Assembly (NCBI GenBank): GCA_963752585.1
Contig: CAVVYV010000001.1
Coordinates: 196,005-260,004, forward strand
Direction of reading: 5' to 3'
Origin: CAVVYV01 sp963752585
GTDB lineage: Bacteria; Actinomycetota; Thermoleophilia; Solirubrobacterales; 70-9
DNA length: 64,000 bases
Position numbers and translations under genes: made by a program. The notes below the pieces were generated by a model. The model was not told the origin of the DNA. It was given only the letters and a program-made list of their open reading frames with translations, and did no database searches. Below are positions 18,668 through 28,318 of this stretch, one piece after another. Position 1 is the stretch's first letter. Each line of letters opens with the position of its first letter.

Positions 18668-19569
18668 GCGAGCTCTCCCTAGTCGGCGTCCCCAACTTCT
18701 CGGAGGGGCGCAACGAGCGGGTGATCGGCGCAATCCGCGCGACCCTGGGCGCGCATGCGCGGGTTCTCGATCTTCACAGCGACGCACACCACAACCGCAG
18801 CGTCTACACGATCGCCGCTCCGGAGACCAAGCTGAGCGAGGCGATGGTGGCGGGGGCGGCGCACGCGCTCGACCTGATCGACCTGCGCGGCCACCAGGGG
18901 CTCCATCCCCACATCGGTGCCCTCGACGTCTGTCCCGCGGTCTGGGCCTACGAGGAGCTTCGTGAGAGCTGCCGTGCGGCGGCACAGGCCGCGGCGGAGG
19001 GAATCGCGGCGCTGGGTATCCCGGTCTTCCTCTACGGCGAGCTCGCCTCGAGCCCCGAGCGCCATGAGCGGGCCTTCTTCCGCCGCGGCGGCCCCGCGGA
19101 GCTGGCGCGGCGGATGGAGTCGGGAGAGCTGGAACCCGACCTCGGGCCGCGCGAGCCTCACCCAAGCGCCGGGGCCACCCTGGTCACCGCCAGACCCGCG
19201 ATGGTCGCGTTCAACGTCGAGCTCGATACCCCCAACCCCGAGATCGCCCGGGCGGTGGCGGAGGGTCTGCGCGAGGAGGGCGGCGGGCTGCCCGGCGTAC
19301 GGGCCCTGGGCCTGCCCCGCGACGAGGGGTGCTGCCAGGTGTCGATCAACATCCACGATCCAAAGGCGGTGCCGCTGGCGAGGGTGGTGGGCGAGGTCAC
19401 TCGACTTGCGGCCAAGCACGGGGCCCGCCCGCTCGAGGCCGAGCTGGTGGGGCTGGCGCCCGCGGCGGCGTTGAAGGGATATCCGGGCGAGCCGCCCATC
19501 CGCGGCTACGACCCCGAGGCCCACATCCTCGAGAACGTGCTCGACCGCTCGAATCTCGCGGACCGCTAG
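18664..19569 (+). CDS. Glutamate formimidoyltransferase (FTCD N-terminal type)
   Basis: There are 301 residues. The start LVGVPNFSEGRNERVIGAI, the segment DSDAHHNRSVYT-like (SDAHHNRSVYTI) and LRGHQGLHPHIGALDVCP are signatures of the formiminotransferase domain, with the catalytic His in this region. The C-terminal half has MVAFNVELDTPNPEIARAVA and QVSINIHDP. It moves the formimino group of formiminoglutamate to tetrahydrofolate in histidine breakdown. The cyclodeaminase domain is absent and no other hut gene is in view, so the physiological role may differ. The frame is intact and translation is coupled to the M29 gene. Confidence 0.88.
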   Translation: MSELSLVGVPNFSEGRNERVIGAIRATLGAHARVLDLHSDAHHNRSVYTIAAPETKLSEAMVAGAAHALDLIDLRGHQGLHPHIGALDVCPAVWAYEELRESCRAAAQAAAEGIAALGIPVFLYGELASSPERHERAFFRRGGPAELARRMESGELEPDLGPREPHPSAGATLVTARPAMVAFNVELDTPNPEIARAVAEGLREEGGGLPGVRALGLPRDEGCCQVSINIHDPKAVPLARVVGEVTRLAAKHGARPLEAELVGLAPAAALKGYPGEPPIRGYDPEAHILENVLDRSNLADR

Positions 19570-19572
19570 ATT
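19567..19572 (+). promoter_or_regulatory. -10 hexamer TAGATT sharing the upstream stop codon
   Basis: The TAG stop of the formimidoyltransferase gene (19567-19569) forms the first half of TAGATT. The next ATG (19580) follows after 7 nt with no Shine-Dalgarno sequence. Confidence 0.55.
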
Positions 19573-19579
19573 CAGCTCG

Positions 19580-19973
19580 ATGGCTCAGAGCAGGCAAAGG
19601 CGGCGCCGTAAGCACCGCGGCACCCAGGGCGGGCGGATCGACCGGCGCCCGGCGCGCGGGCGCCCGCGCAGCCGCGCCGAGGCGCGGGCTCGCGCCGGCC
19701 AGCGGAGCCGGAAGAAGCCGAGCGCGCGCGCAGGCCGGACCGCCCACCTGGCGCTCGGCGCTGCAGAAGTCGGTGATCGCGGGGGCGCTCTTCTTCGCCC
19801 TCCTCTTCCTCGCCTTCGGGCGGCCCCCGCTGCCCTCGGCTGGGATCGCCGTGCTGATGCTCGGCTTCTACGTGCCGATGAGCTTCCTCGTCGACCGCTT
19901 CTTCTACCAGCGCCGCCTCAGCCGGGAGGAGAAGGAGCGGCTGGAGCGGGCTCAGCGCAAGGCGGAGGAGTAG
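19580..19973 (+). CDS. Small membrane protein with Arg-rich N-terminus (frameshifted)
   Basis: The N-terminus MAQSRQRRRRKHRGTQGGRI is very basic and low in complexity. After a one-base shift near 19735 the reading becomes two transmembrane helices (SVIAGALFFALLFLAFG and SAGIAVLMLGFYVPMSFLV) and a charged C-terminal helix (RLSREEKERLERAQRKAEE). The basic tail may bind nucleic acid or membrane lipid, but no function is known to me. It is followed after 3 nt by the MBL hydrolase gene and precedes hisS. Confidence 0.6.
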
Positions 19974-19976
19974 CCG

Positions 19977-20615
19977 ATGGACGTCCGGATGCTCACCGTC
20001 GGCCCGGTCGGCGAGAACTGCTTCCTCTTCCGCGCCGACGGCTCCGAGCGGTCGCTGATCGTCGATCCCGGCGAGGAGGCCCCGCGGATCCTGAAGCTGG
20101 TCGAGGAGCTTGGGGTCTCGGTCGAGGGGATCCTGCTCACCCACACGCACTTCGACCACATCGGCGCGGTCGCCCCGGTCGCCGCGGCCACCGGGGCGCC
20201 GGTCTGGTGCCCGGAGATCGAGGTCCCGGTGCTCGCCGACATCAACTCCTTCGTTCCCTGGCCGGGCTTCGGGCCGTTCGAGAGCTACGACGCCGACCAC
20301 ACGGTCTCGGGCGGCGAGAAGCTGGAGCTGGCGGGACTCGAGATCGACGTCATCTTCACCCCCGGTCACAGCCCCGGCCACGTCACCTACTCGATCCCCG
20401 CCGAGCAGGCGCTCTTCTCCGGCGACGTCCTCTTCCAGGGCTCGGTCGGCCGCACCGACCTCCCCGGCGGGGACTGGGGGACGCTGCTCTCCTCGATCCG
20501 AACCTTGGTCGAGGACCACCCGCCGGAGACCACGGTCTACCCGGGCCACATGGGGATCACCACCCTGGGCGCCGAGCAAGCCTCAAACCCGTTCCTGGCC
20601 GAGCTGGCCAGATAA
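19977..20615 (+). CDS. Metallo-beta-lactamase-fold hydrolase, glyoxalase II-like
   Basis: There are 212 residues. The metal motif THTHFDHIG, the later His in TPGHSPGH, Asp in FSGDVLF and the final His in VYPGHMG supply the full binuclear site of the glyoxalase II/YcbL branch. Hydrolysis of S-acyl thiol adducts is likely. Actinobacteria use mycothiol, so the true substrate is open. The frame is intact. It starts 3 nt after the preceding gene and lies just before hisS, a common neighbourhood for this protein. Confidence 0.87.
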   Translation: MDVRMLTVGPVGENCFLFRADGSERSLIVDPGEEAPRILKLVEELGVSVEGILLTHTHFDHIGAVAPVAAATGAPVWCPEIEVPVLADINSFVPWPGFGPFESYDADHTVSGGEKLELAGLEIDVIFTPGHSPGHVTYSIPAEQALFSGDVLFQGSVGRTDLPGGDWGTLLSSIRTLVEDHPPETTVYPGHMGITTLGAEQASNPFLAELAR

Positions 20616-20628
20616 CCGCGGCCGTCGC

Positions 20629-20634
20629 TAGGGT
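20629..20634 (+). promoter_or_regulatory. -10 hexamer TAGGGT upstream of hisS
   Basis: TAGGGT lies 9 nt before ATG 20644 with no Shine-Dalgarno sequence. The spacing is at the long end of the leaderless range, but the pattern agrees with other genes here. Confidence 0.5.
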
Positions 20635-20643
20635 CGGCTCGCG

Positions 20644-21906
20644 ATGAGCGAGAAGTTCAAGGCTCCCCGCGGCACCTTCGACGTCCTCCCCGAGCAGCAG
20701 CCGGTGCGGAGGCGGATCGAGCGGACCGCCCGCGAGATGCTGGAGGCGGCGGGCTACGGGAGGATCGATACCCCCGTCTTCGAGGAAACCGAGCTGTTCG
20801 CCCGCGGCGTCGGCGAGTCGACCGACATCGTCCAGAAGCAGATGTTCAGCTTCGAGGACCAGGGAGGACGGAGCCTCACCCTCCGCCCGGAGGCGACGGC
20901 CTCGATCTGCCGCGCCTATCTCGAGCACGGCATGCACAAGCTCGCCCAGCCGGTGAAGCTCTGGGCCTCGGGGCCCTTCTTCCGCCACGAGCGCCCGCAG
21001 GCAGGCCGCTATCGCCAGTTCAACCAGGTCGACGCCGAGGTGATCGGCTCGGATTCGCCCCTGGTCGACGCGGAGCTGATCGTGCTGCTGCACGATCTGC
21101 TCGCCGAGCTCGGGGTGGAGGGCGTCCGACTGCGCCTTGGCAGCCTCGGCTCGCCGGGTGCGCGCGCCGCATACCTCGAGGAGCTTCGCGCCTACCTGCG
21201 CTCGCACGAGCGCGATCTCTCCAAGGAGGTGCGCGAGCGAATCGACGCCAATCCACTGCGAGCGTTCGATGCCGATCACGAAGGCACCCGCAAGGTGATG
21301 GCGGAGGCGCCGACCATGCTCGACCACCTCGGCGACGAGGACGCCGAGCACTTCGCGGCCGTCCGGAAGCTGCTCGAGCGCGAGGGCGTCGCGTATGACC
21401 TCGACCCGACCCTGGTCAGGGGACTCGACTACTACACCCGCACCGTGTTCGAGTTCGAGTGCGAGCGACTCGGGGCCCAATCCGGGCTGGGCGGCGGCGG
21501 CCGCTACGACGGGTTGATCGAGCAGCTCGGCGGGCAGCCGACCCCCGCCAACGGCTGGGCGCTCGGGATCGAGCGAGTGGCGCTCGCCCTCGGCGAGGAG
21601 GTGCCTGCGGCGGCTGCCCTCGTCTTCATCGTCGCCGAAGGGGATGCGCGCGACCGCGCCCTCGCCCTGGCGACGGAGCTCCGTCGCGCGGGCCTCGCCG
21701 CGGACCTCGACCTCGGCGGCCGGGCGATCAAGGGCCAGATGAAGCAGGCCGACCGCTCTGGTGCCCGCTACGCGCTGATCCTCGAGGACGGCGGGGCGCC
21801 GGTCCTCCGCGACATGCGCTCGGGCGAGCAGCGGGAGGTCGAGCCCGGGCGCCTCGCCGAGGAGATGACGCGAGGGCGCTCCGCAGGATGCGAGGGGGCT
21901 CCGTAG
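20644..21906 (+). CDS. hisS: Histidyl-tRNA synthetase
   Basis: Class II synthetase motifs are present. Motif 1 is around RIDTPVFEETELFARGVGESTDIVQKQMFSF, and motif 2 is ASGPFFRHERPQAGRYRQFNQ. The histidine-A and B regions are LVRGLDYYTRTVFEF and LGGGGRYDGL, and motif 3 ends in WALGIERVALAL. A C-terminal anticodon-binding domain follows. The length of 420 residues is normal and the frame is intact, in contrast to the badly broken aspS just downstream. It charges tRNA-His. Confidence 0.95.
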   Translation: MSEKFKAPRGTFDVLPEQQPVRRRIERTAREMLEAAGYGRIDTPVFEETELFARGVGESTDIVQKQMFSFEDQGGRSLTLRPEATASICRAYLEHGMHKLAQPVKLWASGPFFRHERPQAGRYRQFNQVDAEVIGSDSPLVDAELIVLLHDLLAELGVEGVRLRLGSLGSPGARAAYLEELRAYLRSHERDLSKEVRERIDANPLRAFDADHEGTRKVMAEAPTMLDHLGDEDAEHFAAVRKLLEREGVAYDLDPTLVRGLDYYTRTVFEFECERLGAQSGLGGGGRYDGLIEQLGGQPTPANGWALGIERVALALGEEVPAAAALVFIVAEGDARDRALALATELRRAGLAADLDLGGRAIKGQMKQADRSGARYALILEDGGAPVLRDMRSGEQREVEPGRLAEEMTRGRSAGCEGAP

Positions 21907-21971
21907 GAGCCACCCGTTTCATCAGATGAGGAGCGACCCGTTTGATAAGTGAGTGACACACTCCCGTCGCG

Positions 21972-23770
21972 ATGAGCGACGGGTTCCCGGCCCTGCGGCC
22001 AAATGCGTACCGCGACGCCTGGTGCGGCCAGATCCTGTCCGATCGGGTCGGGTCGGAGGCGAGGGTGGCCGGCTGGGTGCACCGCCGCCGCGACCACGGC
22101 GGCCTGATCTTCATCGACCTCCGCGACCGCACCGGGCTGGTCCAGCTGGTCTTCAACCCCGACGAGGCCGGCGGCGCGTTCGAGCTCGGCCACAAGCTCC
22201 GCGCCGAGGACGTCCTGAGCGCGGCGGGCGCGGTCGTGAAGCGCGATCCGGAGACGGTCAACCCGAAGCTCCCCACCGGCGAGGTCGAGATCAGGGTGAG
22301 CGAGGCGGAGCTGCTCGCCGACGCCGACACCCCTCCCTTCGAGATCGAGTCCTTCTCGGGCGAGGTCTCGGAGGAGAACCGGCTCGCGTTACCGCTACCT
22401 CGACCTCCGCCGCGACCGGATGCGCGAGGCGATCGAGCTCCGCCACCGGGTCGACCGCCGCGATTCGCGAGTTCCTCTCCGGCGAGGGCTTCGTCGAGAT
22501 CGAGACCCCGGTGCTCACCCGCTCCACCCCCGAGGGCGCCCGCGACTTCCTCGTCCCGAGCCGGCTCCAGCGCGGGTCCTTCTACGCCCTGCCCCAGTCG
22601 CCGCAGCTGTTCAAGCAGCTGCTGATGATCGGCGGCTTCGAGCGCTACTTCCAGATCGCCCGCTGCTTTCGCGACGAGGACCTGCGCGCCGACCGCCAGC
22701 CCGACTTCACCCAGCTCGACATCGAGATGTCCTTCGTCGACGCCGAGGACGTGATCGAGGTCAACCAGCGCCTGCTCGCCCACGTCCTCGGCGCTTCCGG
22801 GGTCGAGATCGAGCTGCCGATGCGCACGGCTCGCCTACGACGAGGCGATCGACCGCTACGGCACCGACAAGCCCGACCTCCGCTTCGGGCTCGAGCTCCA
22901 CTCGCTGACCGAGGTCTTCCGGGAGTCCGAGTTCAAGGCGTTCCGGGGAGCGATCGAGGGTGGCGCCGTCGTCCGCGGCCTCAACGGCGGGCGCCGCGAG
23001 CTCTCCCGGGCGGAGCTCGACGGGCTCGTCGACGAGGCGACCGAGCTCGGCGCCAAGGGCCTGGTCTGGGCGGTGGTGGAGGCCGACGGCTGGCGCTCGC
23101 CGGTCGCCAAGTTCCTCTCCGAGGAGGAGACCTCCGCCGCGAACGAGGCGCTTGTCGGCGAGCGAGGGCGACGTCCTCCTCCTGGTCGCCGACCAGCCGC
23201 TCGATCTCGGCCGAGGTCCTCGGGGAGCTGCGCCGCCGGCTCGGAGCCCGCTGGGAGCTGATCGAGCCAGGCGCCCACGAGCTCACCTGGATCGTCGACT
23301 GGCCGCTGTTCGGCTGGAACGCGGAGGAGGAGCGCTGGGACCCGCAGAACCATCCCTTCACCGCGCCCGATGGCGAATTTGACCCGGATCACCCGGGAGC
23401 CGCCCGAGCCAAGGCATACGATGTCGTCTGGAACGGTTGGGAAATCGGCGGAGGCTCCATCCGCATCAACGATCCGGACCTTCAGCGCAAAGTGTTCGCT
23501 GCGATCGGCATCGATGAGGGACAGGCCGAGGAGCGCTTCGGCTTCCTGCTCGAAGCGCTTCGCTACGGCGCGCCGCCGCACGGCGGGATCGCCTACGGCC
23601 TCGACCGGATCGTCGCTCTCCTCCACGGCTCGGACTCGATCCGCGACGTGATCGCCTTTCCCAAGACCGCCTCCGGCGGCGACCCGCTGACCGGCGCCCC
23701 GGCGCCGGTGGACGAGCGCCAGCTCCGCGATCTCGGACTCTCCCTGCGCGGGGGAGGCGGGAGGAGCTAG
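21972..23770 (+). CDS. aspS: Aspartyl-tRNA synthetase, probably non-discriminating (frameshifted)
   Basis: The order is an OB-fold anticodon domain (GWVHRRRDHGGLIFIDLRDR), catalytic motif 1 (GFVEIETPVLTRSTPEGARDFLVPSR), FYALPQSPQLFKQLLM, and motif 2 (YFQIARCFRDEDLRADRQPDFTQLD). The bacterial insertion domain precedes motif 3 (GGIAYGLDRIVALL). Shifts near 22388, 22453, 22828, 23160 and 23210 break it; removing one base repairs each. His in RRRDHGG replaces the Leu of discriminating enzymes such as that of E. coli, which suggests it also aspartylates tRNA-Asn for GatCAB to amidate. It follows hisS after 65 bp. Confidence 0.93.
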
Positions 23771-23774
23771 GGAG

Positions 23775-25220
23775 ATGGCAGAGCGCGGCGGCGGCTGGTC
23801 CGGAGACGACGAGTTCGACGACTTCGACTGGACCGAGCCGCCGCCCGCGGCGCCGGCGCTCGCGCGAGACCGGCGAGGGCGAGTCGCTCTCCGCCGGAGT
23901 CGGCCGAACGCGCGGCGCTGGAGCGCGAGCTCGGGCTGCCGGTCGGGGTGAGAGCGACCCCTACGACGTCGGCGACTATCCAGGACGTGAGCGGGAGCCC
24001 GATTTCCCCGGCGGCGAGGAGAGCGGGTCGGCGACCGGCACGGCGGAGCGGCGGCGGAGCACGAGCGAGTACGAGCGGGTGGCGCGGCGGCCGCATCCGA
24101 CCGGCGAGCACCGCCGCCACCGCGACCTCCCGGCGAAGGTGCGCCGCCGCCAGGCGATCGCGGCTGGCGGAGTCGCCCTGCTCGTCGTCATCGGCCTGAT
24201 CGTCCTGATCGGCGGCGGGGACGGGGAGGAGGAGGAGCCGCCGCTGCCGCTGAAGCGCGTGGTCGGCCAGACTATCGTCGGCAAGGTCGGCCAGCAGGGA
24301 CCGAGCGAGCAGCTGCTTCGCAGCGTCAGGAAGGGCCGGCTCGGCGGCGTGATCATGGTGCCGCGCAACGAGCAGCACCCTCCAGCAGGACGTCGCGCCA
24401 GCTCCAGGAGGCCGCCAGGGCAGGGCGACAACCCGCCGCTGCTGGTCATGGTCGACCAGGAGGGCGGCGAGGTGAAGCGGCTTCCCGGCCCGCCCGACCA
24501 AGCCCCGACACAGATCGGCGAGGGCGGCGACGCCGACCTCGCCCGCCAGCAGGGCGAGGCGACCGGCACCTACCTCGCCGGGCTCGGGGTGAACGTCGAT
24601 CTGGCCCCGGTGCTCGACGTCGACCCGCTCGACGACCGCGGACACGATCGCCAACCGGACCTTCGGCGACGATCCCGAGCTGGTCTCCGAGCTCGGCGTC
24701 GCCTTCATCGAGGGCCTCCAGGGCGCAGGCGTCGCCGCCACCGCAAAGCACTTCCCGGGCCTCGGCCTCGCCACCGTCAACACCGATTTCGGCCCGGTGA
24801 CGGTGGCGGCGACCGAGGAGGACATCAGCGGCGCCCTGCGTCCCGTTCCAGGACGCGATCGATGCCGGGGTGGACCTGGTGATGATATCGACCGCCTCCT
24901 ATCCCGGCCTCGGATCGAGGAAGCCGGCGGCGCTGGCGCCGCCGGTCGTCCAGGGCATCCTGCGTGACCAGCTCGGCTTCGAGGGCGTGATCGTCACCGA
25001 CGATCTCGAGAGCGACGCGATCAGCGACGAGACCAACCCCGCCAACGCCGCCGTCGAGGCGCTGGCCGCGGGCAACGACCTCGCCCTCTTCGCCGGCTCA
25101 GCGCCGGCGGCGACCAGCGGCTTCGACGCGGTGGTGAAGGCGGCCAAGGCCGGCGAGCTCGACCGCAACGTGCTCGACCTGGCCTACGCGCGGGTCGCCA
25201 CCCTGAAGGCGGGCCTGTAG
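23775..25220 (+). CDS. GH3-family glycosidase, LpqI/NagZ-like, membrane-anchored (frameshifted)
   Basis: An acidic cytosolic N-terminus is followed by one transmembrane helix (AIAAGGVALLVVIGLIVLIGG) and a GH3 domain. The domain shows VGQTIVGKVGQQGPSEQLLR, LLVMVDQEGGEVKRLPG, VNVDLAPVLDVDP, TAKHFPGLGLATVNTD and EGVIVTDDLESDAI. The Asp pair in the last segment holds the nucleophile. The order matches actinobacterial LpqI-type beta-N-acetylglucosaminidases that trim peptidoglycan fragments outside the membrane. At least five one-base shifts (near 23870, 23950, 24380, 24645, 24842) break the frame. The start is ATG 23775, with GGGAG just before it and 4 nt after the aspS stop. Confidence 0.83.
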
Positions 25221-25228
25221 GGTAGGGT
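25218..25228 (+). promoter_or_regulatory. Tandem TAGGGT promoter elements
   Basis: Two overlapping TAGGGT copies (25218-25223 and 25223-25228) begin on the TAG stop of the GH3 gene. Here the downstream gene has a 38-nt leader and a good AAGGAG ribosome-binding site (25249-25254), so this is a leadered promoter. Confidence 0.5.
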
Positions 25229-25265
25229 GCCGCCCGTTCCCTCCCCAAGAAGGAGTTGAGAGTCG

Positions 25266-26287
25266 ATGAACGAGCTCCTCAGGCCTGACGACACCCGCGA
25301 TGCGCTCCGCAGCATCGGCGCGCTGCTGTTCGGAATCGGGGTGCTGATGCTGCTGCTGCGGAAGGCGGCGATCGCGGACGACTACGCCGACGGAATCGTC
25401 CTGATCTTCCTCGCGATCCCAGCGGTCCTCCTCTACGGCGGCTCGATCCGGATCGCTCGACGCGACCGGCGGGCTCCGTCCATGGCAGGCCGTCTGGAGC
25501 GTCTTCGGGCTGATCTTCGTCGCCCTGGCGCTGATCCAGTTCGTCACCGTGATCGACGAGACCCCGGACTCCTCGCTCAACCTCGCCTGGATCTTCGCCG
25601 TCGTCGCCGCCCTCGGCTTCTACGCCGGCGCAGTCAGGGGATCCGCTTCCAGCTGCTCGCCGGCGGGATCGCGCTGATCGTCGCCTGGTCGGAGCTCTGG
25701 AACAAGATCCTCGGCGACGAGGGGATCGGCGGCCACTTCGGCACCTACCGCGGCCTCCTCGGGATCCTCGCGATCGGCCTCCTCGCCGGCGCGCTCTATC
25801 TCTGGCGCACCAACCCGGGCGGCGAACGAGCAGGCGTCGAGCGCGGCCGGCACCACCGGCGACCCGGGCCTCTGGAAGGCCTCGGAGCTGCTCACGGCGG
25901 CTGGGGTGAGCGCCGTGATCGCCTGCTCGCTCGGGATCACCTCGTGCGTCAACCTGCATCCGCTGGCGACCACCTACGTGCAGCCGATCGACACCACCGC
26001 TCTTCTGGGACTTCTGCTCCTGCTGATCTCGCTCGGGCTGGTCGGGATCGGCTCGCTGATCGGCGTTCGGGGGCCGGTCTACGTCGGCGCGATCGGGCTG
26101 TTCGTCTTCCTGATCATCGCCGGCCTGGATCTGGATTCGGACACCCCCGACCCGACCAAGATCGGCGCCTGGCCGATCGTGCTGCTTGTCATCGGCGCGG
26201 CTCGGGATCGGTCTCAGCCTGCGGAAGGAGGCGAGCCTCGGCGACGGGCCGCGGCGCTTCGTCGAGAACCTCCGGCGCGGCGGTTAG
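25266..26287 (+). CDS. Polytopic membrane protein (frameshifted)
   Basis: About ten hydrophobic segments can be read across shifts near 25465, 25635, 25825 and 26205, for example IGALLFGIGVLMLLLRKAA, GLIFVALALIQFV, GLLGILAIGLLAGALYLW and LLGLLLLLISLGLVGIGSL. The C-terminus is SLRKEASLGDGPRRFVENL. I do not recognise a family; the layout resembles uncharacterised DUF2157-like or integral membrane proteins of Actinobacteria. AAGGAG lies 11 nt before ATG 25266. The SnoaL-like gene begins about 20 nt downstream. Confidence 0.6.
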
Positions 26288-26306
26288 TGCCCGGAGGATG
26301 CGCTAG

Positions 26307-26671
26307 CTGACCGAGCCGCCGAAGGACGCCGGACGAGCTCGCTCGCCGCTTCCTCGCCGCCCTCAGCGAGGGCGACCGGACGGCGGTGGGCGAGCTCGTC
26401 CATCCCGAGGTCGAGATCCGGACCGAGCGCACCGTCCACCGCGGCCGGCGAGGCGGCGATGGAGTGGTCGGGGAAGGCCTTCGACAACCTGGTGCGCCGC
26501 TACGTCCCCACCTCGATCGAGCGGACCGAGGGCGGGGTGCTGGTGCGCGCCGAGGTTCAGTACGTCTGGCGCGAGTCCGGCGAGGTCGGCGACCGCTCCC
26601 CGGTCGCGATCGAGCTCGGGATTCGGGACGGTCTGATCTCCTCGTGGTTCCTGCTCGAGGAGCAGAGCTAA
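26307..26671 (+). CDS. SnoaL/NTF2-like small protein
   Basis: The product is about 120 residues with the NTF2-like pattern: helix ELARRFLAALSEGDRTAVGE, LVHPEVEIRTERTVHRG, helix EAAMEWSGKAFDNLV, and strands VLVRAEVQYVWRESGEVG and AIELGIRDGLISSWFLLEE. It may be a small-molecule-binding or isomerase fold, with no clear catalytic residues. Shifts occur near 26332 and 26448. The start is unclear: GGAGG at 26293-26297 sits 9 nt before CTG 26307, whereas the nearby ATG runs straight into TAG. A CTG start or an indel would explain this. Confidence 0.6.
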
Positions 26672-26824
26672 CCTACGGGCAAGGCCCGAGCCTGTACGCC
26701 AACCGCTCCAAACGTTGACCCAACACAACTGGCTTGGGGGTCGATTTCCGGAGGTCCCTCGGGGTCGCCGGTAGACCACCACCTATGCGACACGGGTTAC
26801 CAAGCCGGAGCGGCAACGGCAGGC

Positions 26825-26856
26825 TGGAGCCTCCTAACCGGGGTGGAGCCACCTAA
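26825..26856. repeat. 19-bp-spaced direct repeat at the mnmA promoter
   Basis: TGGAGCCTCCTAA (26825-26837) and TGGAGCCACCTAA (26844-26856) agree at 12 of 13 bases and are offset by 19 bp, so they lie about two helical turns apart. The second copy runs into the -10 hexamer. Confidence 0.55.
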
Positions 26857-26859
26857 GCT
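26854..26859 (+). promoter_or_regulatory. -10 hexamer TAAGCT for IscU-MnmA gene
   Basis: TAAGCT lies 7 nt before GTG 26867, with no Shine-Dalgarno sequence. This leaderless signal chooses GTG 26867 over the in-frame GTG at 26843, which lies upstream of it. Confidence 0.6.
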
Positions 26860-26866
26860 TCGGCGC

Positions 26867-28318
26867 GTGAATCCCGAGGCGATCGAGCACTACCTGAGCG
26901 ACCGCTCCCGACGCGGCCCTGCTCCGCCGGGATCGCACTCCGGGTCCGCCGGCGGCGCTCCGTGCGGCGACCTGGTCAGGGTCTCGCTGCTGGCGCCCGC
27001 CGGGCGCCTCGAGCGGGTCAGCTTCGAGGTCGAGGGCTGCGCGGCGACCGGCGCCGCCGCCGCCGCGGCGGCTGAGCTCGCCGAGGGAGCCTCGGTGCTG
27101 GAGGCGGCCCGGCATCGGCCCCGAGACGATCGCCTCCGAGCTCGGCGGCCTCGCTCCCAGCCACAGCCACGCGGCGGAGCTGGCCGCCGACGCGCTCCAC
27201 CGCGCCCTCTCCTCGCTCGCCGCCTCGGGCGCCGCTCTCGCCGAGCGCCGCCTCGACCGGGTCCTGGTCGCCCTCAGCGGCGGGGTCGATTCGGCGGTCG
27301 CCGCTCTCCGCGAGCGCGAGCGAGGCGCCGAGGTGGCGGCGGTCACCCTGAAGCTCTGGGCCGACCCGGCGACCGACGGCGAGCGGAGCTGCTGCTCGCC
27401 CGAGGCGGTGCTGCGCGCCCGCCGCCTCGCCCACTCGCTCGGGATGCCGCACCTCACCCTCGACCTGCGAAGTGAGTTCCGGACGGGCGTCGTCTCGCCG
27501 TTCCTCGACGGATACGCCGAGGGCCGCACCCCGAACCCATGCGTGCTCTGCAACGGCGAGGTCCGGATCGACGCGATGATCGCGCTCGCCGAGCGGCTCG
27601 GCGCCGAGGCCCTGGTCACCGGCCACTACGCCCGGATCGCCGACGACGGCGAGGGCCCGCTGCTCGCCGGGGCCTCGGACGCCGCCAAGGACCAGACCTA
27701 CATGCTCTCGGGGCTGCGGCCGGCGTCGCTCGCCCGCCTTCGCTTCCCGCTCGCCGACCTGACCAAGCCCGAGGTCCGGGAGATCGCCGGCGCCGCCGGA
27801 CTCGAGGTGGCCGGGCCGGGCCGAGAGCCAGGACCTCTGCTTCCTCGCCGGCCAGGGCAAGCGGGAGTTCCTCCGCCGCCACGCCGGGCTCGGCGAGCGC
27901 CGCGGCGAGCTCGTCACCCGCTCGGGCCGGCGGCTCGGCACCCACCGGGGCCACCACAACTTCACCGTCGGCCAGCGGCGCGGCCTCGGGGTGGGCGGCT
28001 CCGAGCCCCTCTACGTGCTCGAGAAGGACGCCGCCTCGAACCGGGTGGTGGTCGGATCCCGCGAGCGAGCTCCGAACCACGCGGGTGCGGATCCGCGGTA
28101 CCCGCCTTCACCGCGACCCCCACCGGGTGAACTCGGTCAGGCTTCGCTCCCACGCCCCGCTGCGGCCCTGCACCGTCGAGCTGGACTCGAGCGGGAGCGG
28201 GGGCGAGGGCACGGTGCTCCTCGCCGAGCCCGTGGACGGGGTTGCGCCCGGCCAGCTTGCCTGCCTGATGGACGGCGACCTGGTCGTCGGCCACGGCACC
28301 ATCGCGTCGCAAACCTAG
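26867..28318 (+). CDS. mnmA: IscU-like scaffold domain fused to tRNA 2-thiouridylase MnmA
   Basis: Residues about 1-110 are IscU/NifU-like: EAIEHYLSDRSRRG, GGAPCGDLVRVSLL (first Cys), RVSFEVEGCAATGAAAAA (second Cys) and SHSHAAELAADALHRAL. In the last of these the usual third Cys is absent. The reading continues in frame into MnmA: P-loop LVALSGGVDSAVAAL, CxxC in TPNPCVLCNGEVR, TGHYARIADDG, KDQTYMLSGL, QDLCFLAGQGKREF and VGQRRGLGV. MnmA thiolates U34 of Lys/Glu/Gln tRNAs. Shifts near 27113, 27820 and 28060 occur inside the domains; the domain junction itself (27114-27333) is uninterrupted, so the fusion is not an artefact of those shifts. Confidence 0.88.

Larger units (their letters stand above)
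26672..26866. other. Intergenic stretch upstream of the IscU-MnmA gene
   Basis: This 195-bp stretch has no coding potential that I can support and a slightly lower GC content. It ends with a 19-bp tandem duplication and the -10 hexamer listed separately. TTGACC at about 26716 could be a -35 of another promoter. I see no riboswitch or RNA gene. Confidence 0.4.

Noticed and set aside
20134..20160. Metallo-beta-lactamase antibiotic resistance
   Set aside because: The fold and ligands are those of glyoxalase II/YcbL hydrolases, and the synteny next to hisS is housekeeping.
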